Below are positions 1 through 5,727 of a DNA stretch of 6,100 nt, piece after piece (position 1 is the first letter of the stretch; every line of letters begins with the position of its first letter). This DNA comes from Chromatiales bacterium (lineage in GTDB: Bacteria; Pseudomonadota; Gammaproteobacteria; Thiohalomonadales; Thiohalomonadaceae): the NCBI GenBank assembly GCA_029864785.1, contig JAOTST010000101.1, forward strand, positions 1 through 6,100, given 5' to 3'. Below the pieces are notes generated by a model. The model was not told the origin of the DNA and ran no database searches. It saw nothing but the letters and a program-made list of their open reading frames with translations. Made by a program: the position numbers and the translations under genes.

Positions 1-211
1 GGAATGACTCTAATGCACGAGCGAACTCATTGTGCTCTTTCGCGTATTCGATTGGGTCTGAACCAGACTTCCAGCAATCGTGCCTGACGCAGTAAAATTG
101 CACCCGCAGCAGGAGAGTCGATGTGACCATGTGAACTACACCAGAGGTGCTGATAACGTTACTGTGTCCGAGATTATCGAAGAAATCAGGTAGACGCAGC
201 GCGTTCAGGTC
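1..211 (-). pseudogene. cbbM: Decayed 3' part of a form II RuBisCO large-subunit gene, runs off the left edge
   Basis: The minus strand encodes three blocks that match, in order, the C-terminal region of form II ribulose-bisphosphate carboxylase as I know the family. Block one is [19 protein letters not shown] (about 205-149). Block two is [19 protein letters not shown] (137-81), read in a different frame. Block three, back in the first frame, is DCWKSG then [19 protein letters not shown] (79-2). The expected protein reads [67 protein letters not shown]. The frame changes are explained by one base lost in the GGT-GGT-GGT run coding for the GGG phosphate-binding loop (about 139-138) and two bases lost at the Tyr codon after LRQA (about 80). 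Together they restore the frame, so the first frame is open from 307 to the window edge. The remaining roughly 380 N-terminal residues, including the catalytic lysines, are absent upstream. It cannot encode an active enzyme. Confidence in the family is high; the exact left end is outside the window. Confidence 0.88.
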
Positions 212-396
212 CCTTTGCATACTCAAATGAATCGACTCCGGCCAATCTACATTGAGCATAGGTGGGGGCATGACTGGTTTTAAAGGGATTGAAGGAACTC
301 TCGGCCTTCATTACCGGATAGATCAGGCTCTTGCTGACACCCTATTTTTGCACTCTCCTTAATATTACGTGGTACATCTAGCGCAATGGTTATTTG
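205..396 (-). pseudogene. Decayed MltC-like murein lytic transglycosylase fragment
   Basis: The minus strand reads [16 protein letters not shown] (326-282). This is the first catalytic motif of SLT-type lytic transglycosylases, with the catalytic Glu in the ESSFNP segment. Just upstream in the same frame are VQK, a TAG stop (344-342) where the family has Tyr, and GVSK. Before that, in another frame, ITIALDVPRNIKESA (393-349) resembles the VTINMVPNHLDKRA stretch that precedes the catalytic domain in E. coli MltC; this match is weaker. Downstream, SHAPTYAQC then [11 protein letters not shown] (275-210) corresponds to the SHAPAYGLMQ...SAGVD region, but the GLMQ motif is lost by an apparent deletion. 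The frame ends at a TGA (188-186), inside sequence that in another frame is cbbM. The C-terminal AYNGGAGNV motif is missing. MltC-family proteins are outer-membrane lipoproteins that cleave peptidoglycan; this copy is clearly dead. The boundaries are approximate. Confidence 0.72.
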
Positions 397-439
397 GCTA
401 CTTCACCCTTCGACTACACCTCTCAAGTAATAAAGGATT

Positions 440-2383
440 TCACCCTTTAGGCAGTGTAAACCAAAAGGTTGTTCCCACCCCTTCTTCACTTTTTACACCT
501 ATTTTCCCATGATTTTTTGCCACAAATTCACTGCACAAAACCAAACCTAGACCCGTTCCCGATTCATTGTTGGTACCCAATTTAGATTGCGGTTTAGCCC
601 CCATAAGAAACAGCTCCTGCTGCAACTCCTCACTCATTCCAATGCCACTATCTGTGATATTAATGAGATACTGGTTACCCGCATCTTGCACACTTGCATG
701 AACGACATCATCTTTCTCGGTAAACTTTAGGGCGTTACTCGTCAAGTTACGTAAAATCGTATTTACCATCGCTACATCAGCAACAACCCAATAAGGCCTA
801 TCAATGATTAAATTGAGCTTAACTCCCTTTGCTTGGGCTTGAGTGAAAAATAGCTCTTGTATCTCTGCCAATACCTCACTCAACTCAATCGCCTCAGGGG
901 TATAACTAATTTCACCTCGTTGCGATCGTGCCCAGGTCAATAGTTGCTCTAAAAAATTACTGGTATTTTGGGTCGTTACACGAACAGCTTTTAGTGTTTC
1001 GTCATTAAAATCTTTAGCCGTCAAAACAATATCATTGAACAGCGTGGCGAGACTTCCAATTGGGCCTCGCAGGTCATGTGCAATAATGGAGAAGAACTTA
1101 TCCTTCGTTGTATTTGACTCTCTGAGCTCCGAGGTACGCTGAATAACTCTATTTTCGAGTTTTTCAGTGTGAGCAATTATGGACTCTAGCAACTCGGTCT
1201 TAACCTCCTCTGTCTCTGCACGAGCAATTCGCAGACGATCGGCCAATGCAAAAGAGAGCAGAACGGTATCCAGCATCATTCCAAAATCGGTCGCATGGAA
1301 GGTATAAAATGAAAATGGGATCGCAGAAGATACCGTTAAAGCGGTGATAGCCGATCCGATAAGACCCGCTGTTGTAGCAATTAAAAAATATAGCGCTGCA
1401 CGATTCCCGGATCGCCAGGATAGCAGCCCCATCCATAACACAAAGGGCGAATAGACGACCACCCATAGAATGGAACTAGCGACGTGCCATTGATATCCTC
1501 CCAAGATGGCGGTTAGCACAAAAAATATAAACATCAACACAACGACACTCTTTGCTAACCGATAGGCATGGGGTAGCTTATTGCGAAGATCTAAAAAACG
1601 GATGGTGAAAAAGAGCCCTGTAAACAGATACAGATAGATAAATGTTGAATGAGCCCAATTACTCCAAATAGGGGAGTCAGGCCATAGAAGAGGATATGTG
1701 TGACCATTATAGGTGGCATTACCAATAATGAAGGAGAATACATAGATAACATATACGGCATAGATCGATTCTCGAATCGAGATAAACAGAATCAGGTTAT
1801 AGAGCAACATGCCCCCCAACACACCGTAGAGAAATCCATAATAGTTAGCCTCGGTAACATCTGATTCGAAAAAGGCACTCCGCTCCCAAAGAGTCATATT
1901 AACAACGTATGGATCACGTGTATGGGTACGAACCAGCAGTTGGCTTCGACCCGAGGGGAGCGTTAACTCAAAATTTGTTTTTCGATGCGAAACGGCTCGA
2001 TAGTTAAAGGGGAGTTGATCACCTCCTTTAAAGGTTTGAATACCACCATCGGGAAGTATTAAATTGACCTGAACATCATCCAACCATGTGGGATCAAAAA
2101 CTAAAAGCCTTTGAAGTGGTGTCTGCTCTTGATTGTTAAGCGTTACCAAAAACCAGTACGTCACACTACTAAAACCGAAACTGGCCGTTTTATCCCTTTT
2201 ATAATCCGACGGTTCTGCTGGCTGTTTTAAAATCTGGTCCAGCGTCAATTTACTATCGACATCCTTAATTGTTCGAGCCGAAGGTAATAGCGTCATCTTG
2301 AACGTAGAGGCATCGATGCCAACCTCTCCATTTACAGATTGAACCACATCGGTTTTGCCCACAATGGAGACGCCCAGTAACAA
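440..2383 (-). CDS. 7TM-DISM sensor histidine kinase (start uncertain)
   Basis: This is a membrane histidine kinase. From the TTG at 2383 it has 647 residues. The extracytoplasmic 7TMR-DISMED2 domain spans about residues 38-165. Seven membrane segments of the 7TMR-DISM type span about 180-382 and end in the typical SFALADRL. A charged helical linker follows (about 385-428). The HisKA domain has H-box FFSIIAHDLRGPIG, with phospho-acceptor His436. The HATPase domain has N-box NLTSNALKF (546-554), G1 DSGIGM (578-583) and G2 GTGLGL (609-614). There is no receiver domain, and no response regulator gene is visible. Periplasmic DISMED2 domains commonly bind carbohydrates or other small ligands; the ligand here is unknown. 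The TTG start has no ribosome binding site and cuts through a hydrophobic signal-peptide core. The frame stays open upstream to a TAG at 2468-2470 but contains no ATG, GTG or TTG. AAGGGG at 2459-2454 lies 7 bases before an in-frame ATC (2446-2444), which would give a proper signal peptide. The family call is very secure; the start is not. Confidence 0.93.
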   Translation of the reverse strand: MLLGVSIVGKTDVVQSVNGEVGIDASTFKMTLLPSARTIKDVDSKLTLDQILKQPAEPSDYKRDKTASFGFSSVTYWFLVTLNNQEQTPLQRLLVFDPTWLDDVQVNLILPDGGIQTFKGGDQLPFNYRAVSHRKTNFELTLPSGRSQLLVRTHTRDPYVVNMTLWERSAFFESDVTEANYYGFLYGVLGGMLLYNLILFISIRESIYAVYVIYVFSFIIGNATYNGHTYPLLWPDSPIWSNWAHSTFIYLYLFTGLFFTIRFLDLRNKLPHAYRLAKSVVVLMFIFFVLTAILGGYQWHVASSILWVVVYSPFVLWMGLLSWRSGNRAALYFLIATTAGLIGSAITALTVSSAIPFSFYTFHATDFGMMLDTVLLSFALADRLRIARAETEEVKTELLESIIAHTEKLENRVIQRTSELRESNTTKDKFFSIIAHDLRGPIGSLATLFNDIVLTAKDFNDETLKAVRVTTQNTSNFLEQLLTWARSQRGEISYTPEAIELSEVLAEIQELFFTQAQAKGVKLNLIIDRPYWVVADVAMVNTILRNLTSNALKFTEKDDVVHASVQDAGNQYLINITDSGIGMSEELQQELFLMGAKPQSKLGTNNESGTGLGLVLCSEFVAKNHGKIGVKSEEGVGTTFWFTLPKG

Positions 2384-2443
2384 AATGGCGATGACGACAG
2401 ATTGAAAGAGCGGTGTTGTAAAACGAGATGATGTGATGGCGTA

Positions 2444-2459
2444 GATGGACGTTCCCCTT
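2444..2459 (-). promoter_or_regulatory. Shine-Dalgarno-like AAGGGG ahead of an in-frame ATC codon of the kinase
   Basis: On the minus strand AAGGGG (2459-2454) is followed after 7 bases by ATC (2446-2444), in frame with the kinase. Translation from there adds 21 residues, including an Arg and the hydrophobic stretch SVVIAILLLGVSIVG, a plausible signal-peptide core for a protein whose next domain must be periplasmic. ATC is a very rare initiator. It may be a mutated ATG, a true rare start, or a coincidence. Confidence 0.4.
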
Positions 2460-2496
2460 GCGACCCACTAGAAAATATCTACGCAGCCGAAATTTA

Positions 2497-2595
2497 TTAA
2501 TCTTCTAAAACTGACCCAAAGGGGCGTATGGGTGAACTATACATCCGCCATATTGCGCTTACAATCACCATAAATAACCACACAAAAAATAACAT
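2497..2595 (-). CDS. Possible 32-residue single-span membrane peptide
   Basis: This small ORF lies upstream of the kinase and in the same direction. It starts at ATG 2595-2593 and ends at TAA 2499-2497. The start is preceded by AGGGA (2605-2601) with 5-base spacing, a usable ribosome binding site. The peptide begins MLFFVWLFMVIVSAIW, a clear hydrophobic span of about 16 residues. A basic/polar tail (RMYSSPIRPFG) and an acidic end follow, so a membrane-embedded microprotein is plausible. It does not match a family I recognise. Two cautions apply. AT-rich DNA readily encodes Phe/Leu/Ile runs. Also, the best promoter for this strand (TTGAGA/GATAAT, 2626-2597) would start transcription around 2590, just inside the ORF, so it would need an upstream promoter to be translated. 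Its role, if any, is unknown; co-transcription with the kinase is inferred only from orientation and closeness. Confidence 0.35.
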   Translation of the reverse strand: MLFFVWLFMVIVSAIWRMYSSPIRPFGSVLED

Positions 2596-2596
2596 A

Positions 2597-2626
2597 ATTA
2601 TCCCTATAGAATCCCTAACATCTCAA
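2597..2626 (-). promoter_or_regulatory. Sigma70-like promoter facing the sensor kinase
   Basis: On the minus strand TTGAGA (2626-2621) and GATAAT (2602-2597) each match the sigma70 consensus at five of six positions and are 18 bases apart. Transcription would start near 2590, leaving a leader of about 145 bases before the candidate ATC or about 207 bases before the TTG of the kinase. It overlaps the ribosome binding site of the possible 32-residue ORF, so the two interpretations compete. Confidence 0.4.
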
Positions 2627-2648
2627 TCACTACGCTCCATAAATTTGA

Positions 2649-2747
2649 CTATAGACGGATCATGTTATGACAGAGAGCGGTAACGGCTTCTATTAAATAG
2701 CCCTCCATGACTTGCTGTGCACCACCTAATCTAACTACAATACGCAT
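2649..2747 (-). other. 32-codon ORF in the divergent intergenic region, probably not a gene
   Basis: On the minus strand an ATG (2747-2745) opens a 32-residue frame ending at TAG 2651-2649. The peptide is mixed and soluble-looking (it contains GGAQQVMEGYLIEAV and ends in HNMIRL). It has no recognised domain. A GGAG sits directly against the ATG, too close to act as a normal ribosome binding site. It could be a chance frame, a real microprotein or the last trace of a decayed gene, as seen at the left of the window. I list it because it and the 2497-2595 ORF are the only start-to-stop frames of this size that I found in this stretch. Confidence 0.15.
2712..2741 (+). promoter_or_regulatory. Possible promoter for the TRAP permease genes
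   Basis: TTGCTG (2712-2717) and TACAAT (2736-2741) are 18 bases apart. The -10 element matches consensus at five of six positions; the -35 at only three, as expected for a promoter helped by an activator. Transcription would begin near 2748, giving a leader of about 36 bases before the dctQ ATG. A second TTGACT at 2645-2650 has only a poor -10 (TATGAC, 15 bases away). Confidence 0.35.
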
Positions 2748-2783
2748 CTCCACAAACCTAATCGGAAATAACCCTAAATTCAT

Positions 2784-3317
2784 ATGTTCAGCCTAGAAAA
2801 ACTGGCCGACTCTCTTGATCAGCTCAACGAATATGTTGGCCGTGCGGTCTCTTGGCTCACCTTACTGATGGTGCTAACCACCTTTGCGGTAGTGGTGCTA
2901 CGTTATCTATTCAATATTGGCTGGATCTCAGCGCAAGAGTCCATCATCTACATGCATGCATTAGTCTTCATGCTGGGAGCCTCTTACACCCTGCGCCACG
3001 ATGGTCACGTCCGCGTTGATATCATCTACCGTAAGCTTAGCCCCAGAGGGCGTGCATGGGTCGACCTGTTTGGCAATCTACTGCTTCTATTCCCCGTCTG
3101 CCTCTTTATTATTTGGGTCAGTTGGGACTATGTCGCCAACTCCTGGGGGCTCCTGGAGGGATCCCGAGAGGCCGGCGGTCTACCTGGCGTGTTTTTGCTT
3201 AAGAGCGCCATTCCATTGATGGCTCTCTTGCTACTATTGCAGGGCGTGGCCAATGCCAGTCGTAATCTATTACTACTGCGCTCAACATCTTCAGAGCAGG
3301 AGAAGCCATCATCATGA
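2784..3317 (+). CDS. dctQ: TRAP transporter small permease subunit (DctQ/TakQ type)
   Basis: This 177-residue membrane protein is the small integral subunit of a tripartite ATP-independent periplasmic (TRAP) transporter. It pairs with DctM in the inner membrane and helps receive the ligand from the periplasmic binding protein. Four membrane segments lie at about residues 21-41, 50-69, 95-116 and 136-156, the standard DctQ topology. Family signatures are VLRYLFNIGW (38-47) followed by the conserved Glu in AQES, GHVRVDI (74-80), and GLPGVFLLKSAIPL (132-145). The last is typical of the subgroup that goes with TakP-like binding proteins. Length is normal for the family. The ATG at 2784 has no strong Shine-Dalgarno sequence (the nearest is GGAA about 17 bases upstream), but the protein start fits homologues. 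The 3' end overlaps dctM by ATGA, so the two are almost certainly translationally coupled. The generic symbol is used because the substrate is unknown. Confidence 0.95.
   Translation: MFSLEKLADSLDQLNEYVGRAVSWLTLLMVLTTFAVVVLRYLFNIGWISAQESIIYMHALVFMLGASYTLRHDGHVRVDIIYRKLSPRGRAWVDLFGNLLLLFPVCLFIIWVSWDYVANSWGLLEGSREAGGLPGVFLLKSAIPLMALLLLLQGVANASRNLLLLRSTSSEQEKPSS
3298..3303 (+). promoter_or_regulatory. Ribosome binding site of dctM inside the end of dctQ
   Basis: AGGAGA lies 10 bases before the dctM ATG at 3314. The start codon overlaps the dctQ stop (ATGA, 3314-3317). This supports the chosen dctM start and coupled translation of the two permease subunits. Confidence 0.6.
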
Positions 3318-4699
3318 CTGAATTGATGCCGCTACTGCTGTTCCTCACCGTCTGTGTTGTGTTGCTGGCCGGTTTCCCTGTCGCCTTCTCCCTTGCGGGC
3401 TCGGCACTCGCCTTTGCCGCGCTCGGTGAAGCCTTTCAATTGTTCGACCCCGCCTTTCTTGAAGCATTGCCAAATCGTCTGTATGGCATCATGACCAATG
3501 AGACTCTCATCGCCGTACCGCTATTTGTCTTCATGGGCGTAATGCTAGAACGCTCACGGGTCGCAGAGAGCCTGCTTGATACAATGGCTCTACTATTTGG
3601 CTCATCTCCTGGAGGTCTCGGCATTTCGGTCACGATTGTCGGAATGTTACTTGCTGCCAGCACAGGAATTGTTGGTGCTACCGTTGTCACGATGGGGCTG
3701 CTCTCTCTACCCACCATGCTACGCCGTGGTTACAGTCCGGCTCTGGCCACTGGCACTATCTGTGCATCTGGAACACTGGGGCAGATCATCCCGCCATCCA
3801 TTATCTTGATCCTCCTGGGTGATGTACTCTCATCTGCCTATCAACAGGCACAACTGGATATGGGTATATGGTCTCCCGAAACAATTTCGGTGGCAGATCT
3901 GTTTGTTGGCGCACTCATTCCCGGCCTAATGCTTGTCGGGCTCTACATTATCTATCTGCTGATTGTTGCCAAGCTAAATCCTGAAAGCTGCCCGGCTATT
4001 CCAGCTGAAGAGCGTAATATCAATAGAGGTGAGTTGGCGATCAGAGTATTTAAGGTTCTATTACCTCCTCTGCTATTAATCCTCGCCGTACTCGGCTCCA
4101 TTATCATGGGGTTGGCAACACCGACAGAGGCTGCATCCGTTGGCGCACTGGGGGCAATCACACTTGCATTCTCACAGAGGCAGTTAAATTTAGAACGCAT
4201 GCGAGAGGTCGTTCAGTCGACCACGCGTGTCACTAGCATGGTCTTTGTTATATTTATTGGCGCCTCTCTTTTTTCACTGGTTTTCCGTGGTTTTGGCGGT
4301 GATGACGTCGTCGAAGAGCTTCTCACCGATCTACCTGGAGGCGTCATCGGAGCCATGCTCGTAGTAATGTTGGTGATGTTCGTACTCGGATTTATTCTCG
4401 ATTTTATTGAGATCACCTTTGTTGTTATCCCTATCGTAGCGCCAATACTCTTAACCATGGGACTCGACCCCATCTGGCTCGGTATTATGATGGCTATTAA
4501 CCTCCAGACATCATTCCTTACCCCACCATTTGGGTTTGCCCTGTTCTACCTGAGAGGCGTTGCTCCCAAAGAGGTGACGACCACCGACATCTATCGTGGC
4601 GTTGCCCCCTTTATTGTCATTCAGCTATTTGGCCTGGGAATTCTTGCATACTGGCCCCATCTGGCAACTTGGCTACCCAGCATCATATTTGCCGACTAG
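3314..4699 (+). CDS. dctM: TRAP transporter large permease subunit (DctM/TakM type)
   Basis: This 461-residue inner-membrane protein is the transport channel of a TRAP system, which uses a sodium or proton gradient to import the solute delivered by the periplasmic binding protein. Many hydrophobic segments span the whole length, as in the DctM/IT superfamily. Recognisable conserved stretches are NETLIAVPLFVFMG (62-75), GATVVTMGLLSLPTML (121-136), GTLGQIIPPSIILILLGD (153-170), LATPTEAASVGALGA (267-281), LDFIEITFVVIPI (362-374) and TSFLTPPFGFALFYLRGVAP (399-418). The protein is longer than the shortest DctM proteins because of an insert after the PPS motif (about 171-194). I associate that with the TakM-like subgroup. 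It forms an operon with dctQ through an ATGA overlap, and it ends 66 bases before an EamA-type transporter gene. No frameshift or missing motif was seen. Confidence 0.96.
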   Translation: MTELMPLLLFLTVCVVLLAGFPVAFSLAGSALAFAALGEAFQLFDPAFLEALPNRLYGIMTNETLIAVPLFVFMGVMLERSRVAESLLDTMALLFGSSPGGLGISVTIVGMLLAASTGIVGATVVTMGLLSLPTMLRRGYSPALATGTICASGTLGQIIPPSIILILLGDVLSSAYQQAQLDMGIWSPETISVADLFVGALIPGLMLVGLYIIYLLIVAKLNPESCPAIPAEERNINRGELAIRVFKVLLPPLLLILAVLGSIIMGLATPTEAASVGALGAITLAFSQRQLNLERMREVVQSTTRVTSMVFVIFIGASLFSLVFRGFGGDDVVEELLTDLPGGVIGAMLVVMLVMFVLGFILDFIEITFVVIPIVAPILLTMGLDPIWLGIMMAINLQTSFLTPPFGFALFYLRGVAPKEVTTTDIYRGVAPFIVIQLFGLGILAYWPHLATWLPSIIFAD

Positions 4700-4707
4700 A
4701 TTGACTG

Positions 4708-4733
4708 TCGAGCCAATAATTTTATTGGCTCGA
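4708..4733 (+). other. Intercistronic hairpin between dctM and the EamA gene
   Basis: The arms CGAGCCAATA (4709-4718) and TATTGGCTCG (4723-4732) are exact complements around a four-base loop, and flanking T4708/A4733 extend the stem to 11 base pairs. It starts 9 bases after the dctM stop. No run of T follows (GATTAACACC), so it is not a classical intrinsic terminator. It may protect the upstream mRNA end or partly reduce read-through into the next gene. Confidence 0.55.
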
Positions 4734-4765
4734 TTAACACCCCCTCTACACACAGATAAACCACA

Positions 4766-5644
4766 ATGAAGACCTCTCCTTACCTTTTACTCACACTGAC
4801 ATCTCTCTTTTGGGCAGGTAATTTTGTCATCGCCCGTGCAGTACACGCCGATATCCCACCAATAAGCCTTGCCTTCTGGCGTTGGACCATCGCTTTGATG
4901 ATCTTATTGCCCTTTGTCACCCGCCATATCATCAGTCAGCGCACTTTATTACTACAGAACTGGAAGCGTATCGTACTGCTCTCTATGCTCGGTGTAGCTG
5001 GCTTCAATACCTTTATCTATCTCGGTGTACAGTACACCAGTGCCACCAATGCACTCCTACTAAACTCCTTTATTCCCATGCTGACGATCATCATCACCTG
5101 GTTATTTCAGGGGCAGCATCTCTCAATGAAACAGATATTTGGGGTCATTATCTCAATTTTTGGCGTAGCCACCATCATCAGCCGAGGAGATATCAACCTG
5201 CTCAGTTCAATGGAATTAAATTACGGCGATATGTTGGTTATGGTGGCCGTCATCTTTTGGGCGATCTACACCACTGTGTTAAAGGGACTGCCACATGAAA
5301 TTAATCGTCTAGGATTTATGGGGGTGATTGCCCTGCTTGGTGTGCTCATGCTCACTCCCTTCTATCTATGGGAGCTCTCTCTCGACTCTCATACAGAACT
5401 CACTTCCTCAACCCTGCTGACCTTTGCCTACGTCGGTCTATTTCCCTCTGTACTGGCCATGTTATTTTACAATCGTGGTGTTGTTGAGGTGGGCCCAGCT
5501 AAAGCAAGCCTCTTTATCCATCTAATGCCCGTGTTTGGTACGGTGATGTCAATTCTGTTTCTTAATGAGATCGTGCAATCATTTCACCTCATCGGTATCG
5601 GCCTAATCTTTACCGGTATCTACTTCTCACTCATTCGCTCTTAA
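4766..5644 (+). CDS. EamA/DMT-family inner-membrane transporter
   Basis: This 292-residue protein belongs to the drug/metabolite transporter superfamily (10-TMS, EamA/RhaT type). It has two tandem EamA repeats, about residues 5-140 and 152-290. Conserved landmarks in the first repeat are LFWAGNFVIARAV (14-26), AFWRW (36-40), and GVQYTSATNALLLNSFIPML (87-106). In the second they are YGDMLVMVAVIFWAIYTTVLKG (153-174), GPAKASLFIHLMPVFGTVMS (243-262) and LNEIVQSFHLIGIGLIFTGI (266-285). Members move metabolites such as amino acids or nucleotide-sugar-like compounds across the inner membrane, often outward; the substrate cannot be predicted from this sequence. The ATG at 4766 has only a weak purine stretch (AGATAA) before it, but it places the first membrane helix correctly and no better start is near. 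It lies on the same strand as dctQM with a hairpin in the gap. Co-transcription is possible but a functional link is speculative. Confidence 0.93.
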   Translation: MKTSPYLLLTLTSLFWAGNFVIARAVHADIPPISLAFWRWTIALMILLPFVTRHIISQRTLLLQNWKRIVLLSMLGVAGFNTFIYLGVQYTSATNALLLNSFIPMLTIIITWLFQGQHLSMKQIFGVIISIFGVATIISRGDINLLSSMELNYGDMLVMVAVIFWAIYTTVLKGLPHEINRLGFMGVIALLGVLMLTPFYLWELSLDSHTELTSSTLLTFAYVGLFPSVLAMLFYNRGVVEVGPAKASLFIHLMPVFGTVMSILFLNEIVQSFHLIGIGLIFTGIYFSLIRS

Positions 5645-5690
5645 CTCTGGTCTTCATTCATAGCCCCTACCCTGTGCGATTGAGCAGACA

Positions 5691-5724
5691 CAAAAAAGGC
5701 GGCCGAAGCCGCCTTTAACTTTTT
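5691..5724. terminator. Bidirectional intrinsic terminator with C-UUCG-G tetraloop
   Basis: The arms AAAGGCGGC (5695-5703) and GCCGCCTTT (5708-5716) form a nine-base-pair GC-rich stem. Read on the minus strand the loop is TTCG closed by C-G, the very stable UUCG tetraloop, and the hairpin runs into six T. It begins 11 bases after the dctP stop, so it fits best as the terminator of that gene. Read on the plus strand the loop is CGAA and TTTTT (5720-5724) follows after three more bases, so it can also end transcripts from the EamA gene. Confidence 0.88.
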
Positions 5725-5727
5725 AGG

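Larger units (their letters stand above)
2470..2783. other. Divergent intergenic region between the kinase and dctQ
   Basis: About 315 AT-rich bases separate the kinase, read leftwards, from the TRAP permease genes, read rightwards. They hold a good minus-strand promoter (2597-2626), a weaker plus-strand promoter (2712-2741) and two 32-codon minus-strand ORFs. I see no tRNA, no clear riboswitch fold, no tandem repeat and no convincing operator palindrome beyond the short near-palindrome TCATGTTATGA (2660-2670). Confidence 0.6.

Noticed and set aside
2..271. An apparently intact minus-strand ORF from ATG 271 to the window edge, readable as a 90-residue hypothetical protein
   Set aside because: Its lower part is the cbbM relic with cancelling frameshifts, and its upper part is out of frame with the MltC-like relic. 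It is a by-product of decay, not a gene of its own.
2265..2468. Minus-strand 67-residue ORF starting with GTG at 2468
   Set aside because: It overlaps the start of the kinase in another frame and has no recognisable features. I considered it as the true N-terminus joined by a frameshift, but the in-frame upstream sequence gives a better signal peptide.
2645..2671. Plus-strand promoter TTGACT...TATGAC ahead of dctQ
   Set aside because: The -35 is good but the spacer is only 15 bases and the -10 weak; TTGCTG/TACAAT at 2712-2741 has better geometry.
2667..2696. Nine-codon plus-strand leader ORF upstream of dctQ
   Set aside because: It has no ribosome binding site, no run of a regulatory amino acid and no following terminator or anti-terminator fold.
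4882..5298. Plus-strand 138-residue ORF inside the EamA gene
   Set aside because: It is a shadow frame, rich in His and Cys with no domain, fully covered by a well-supported membrane transporter.
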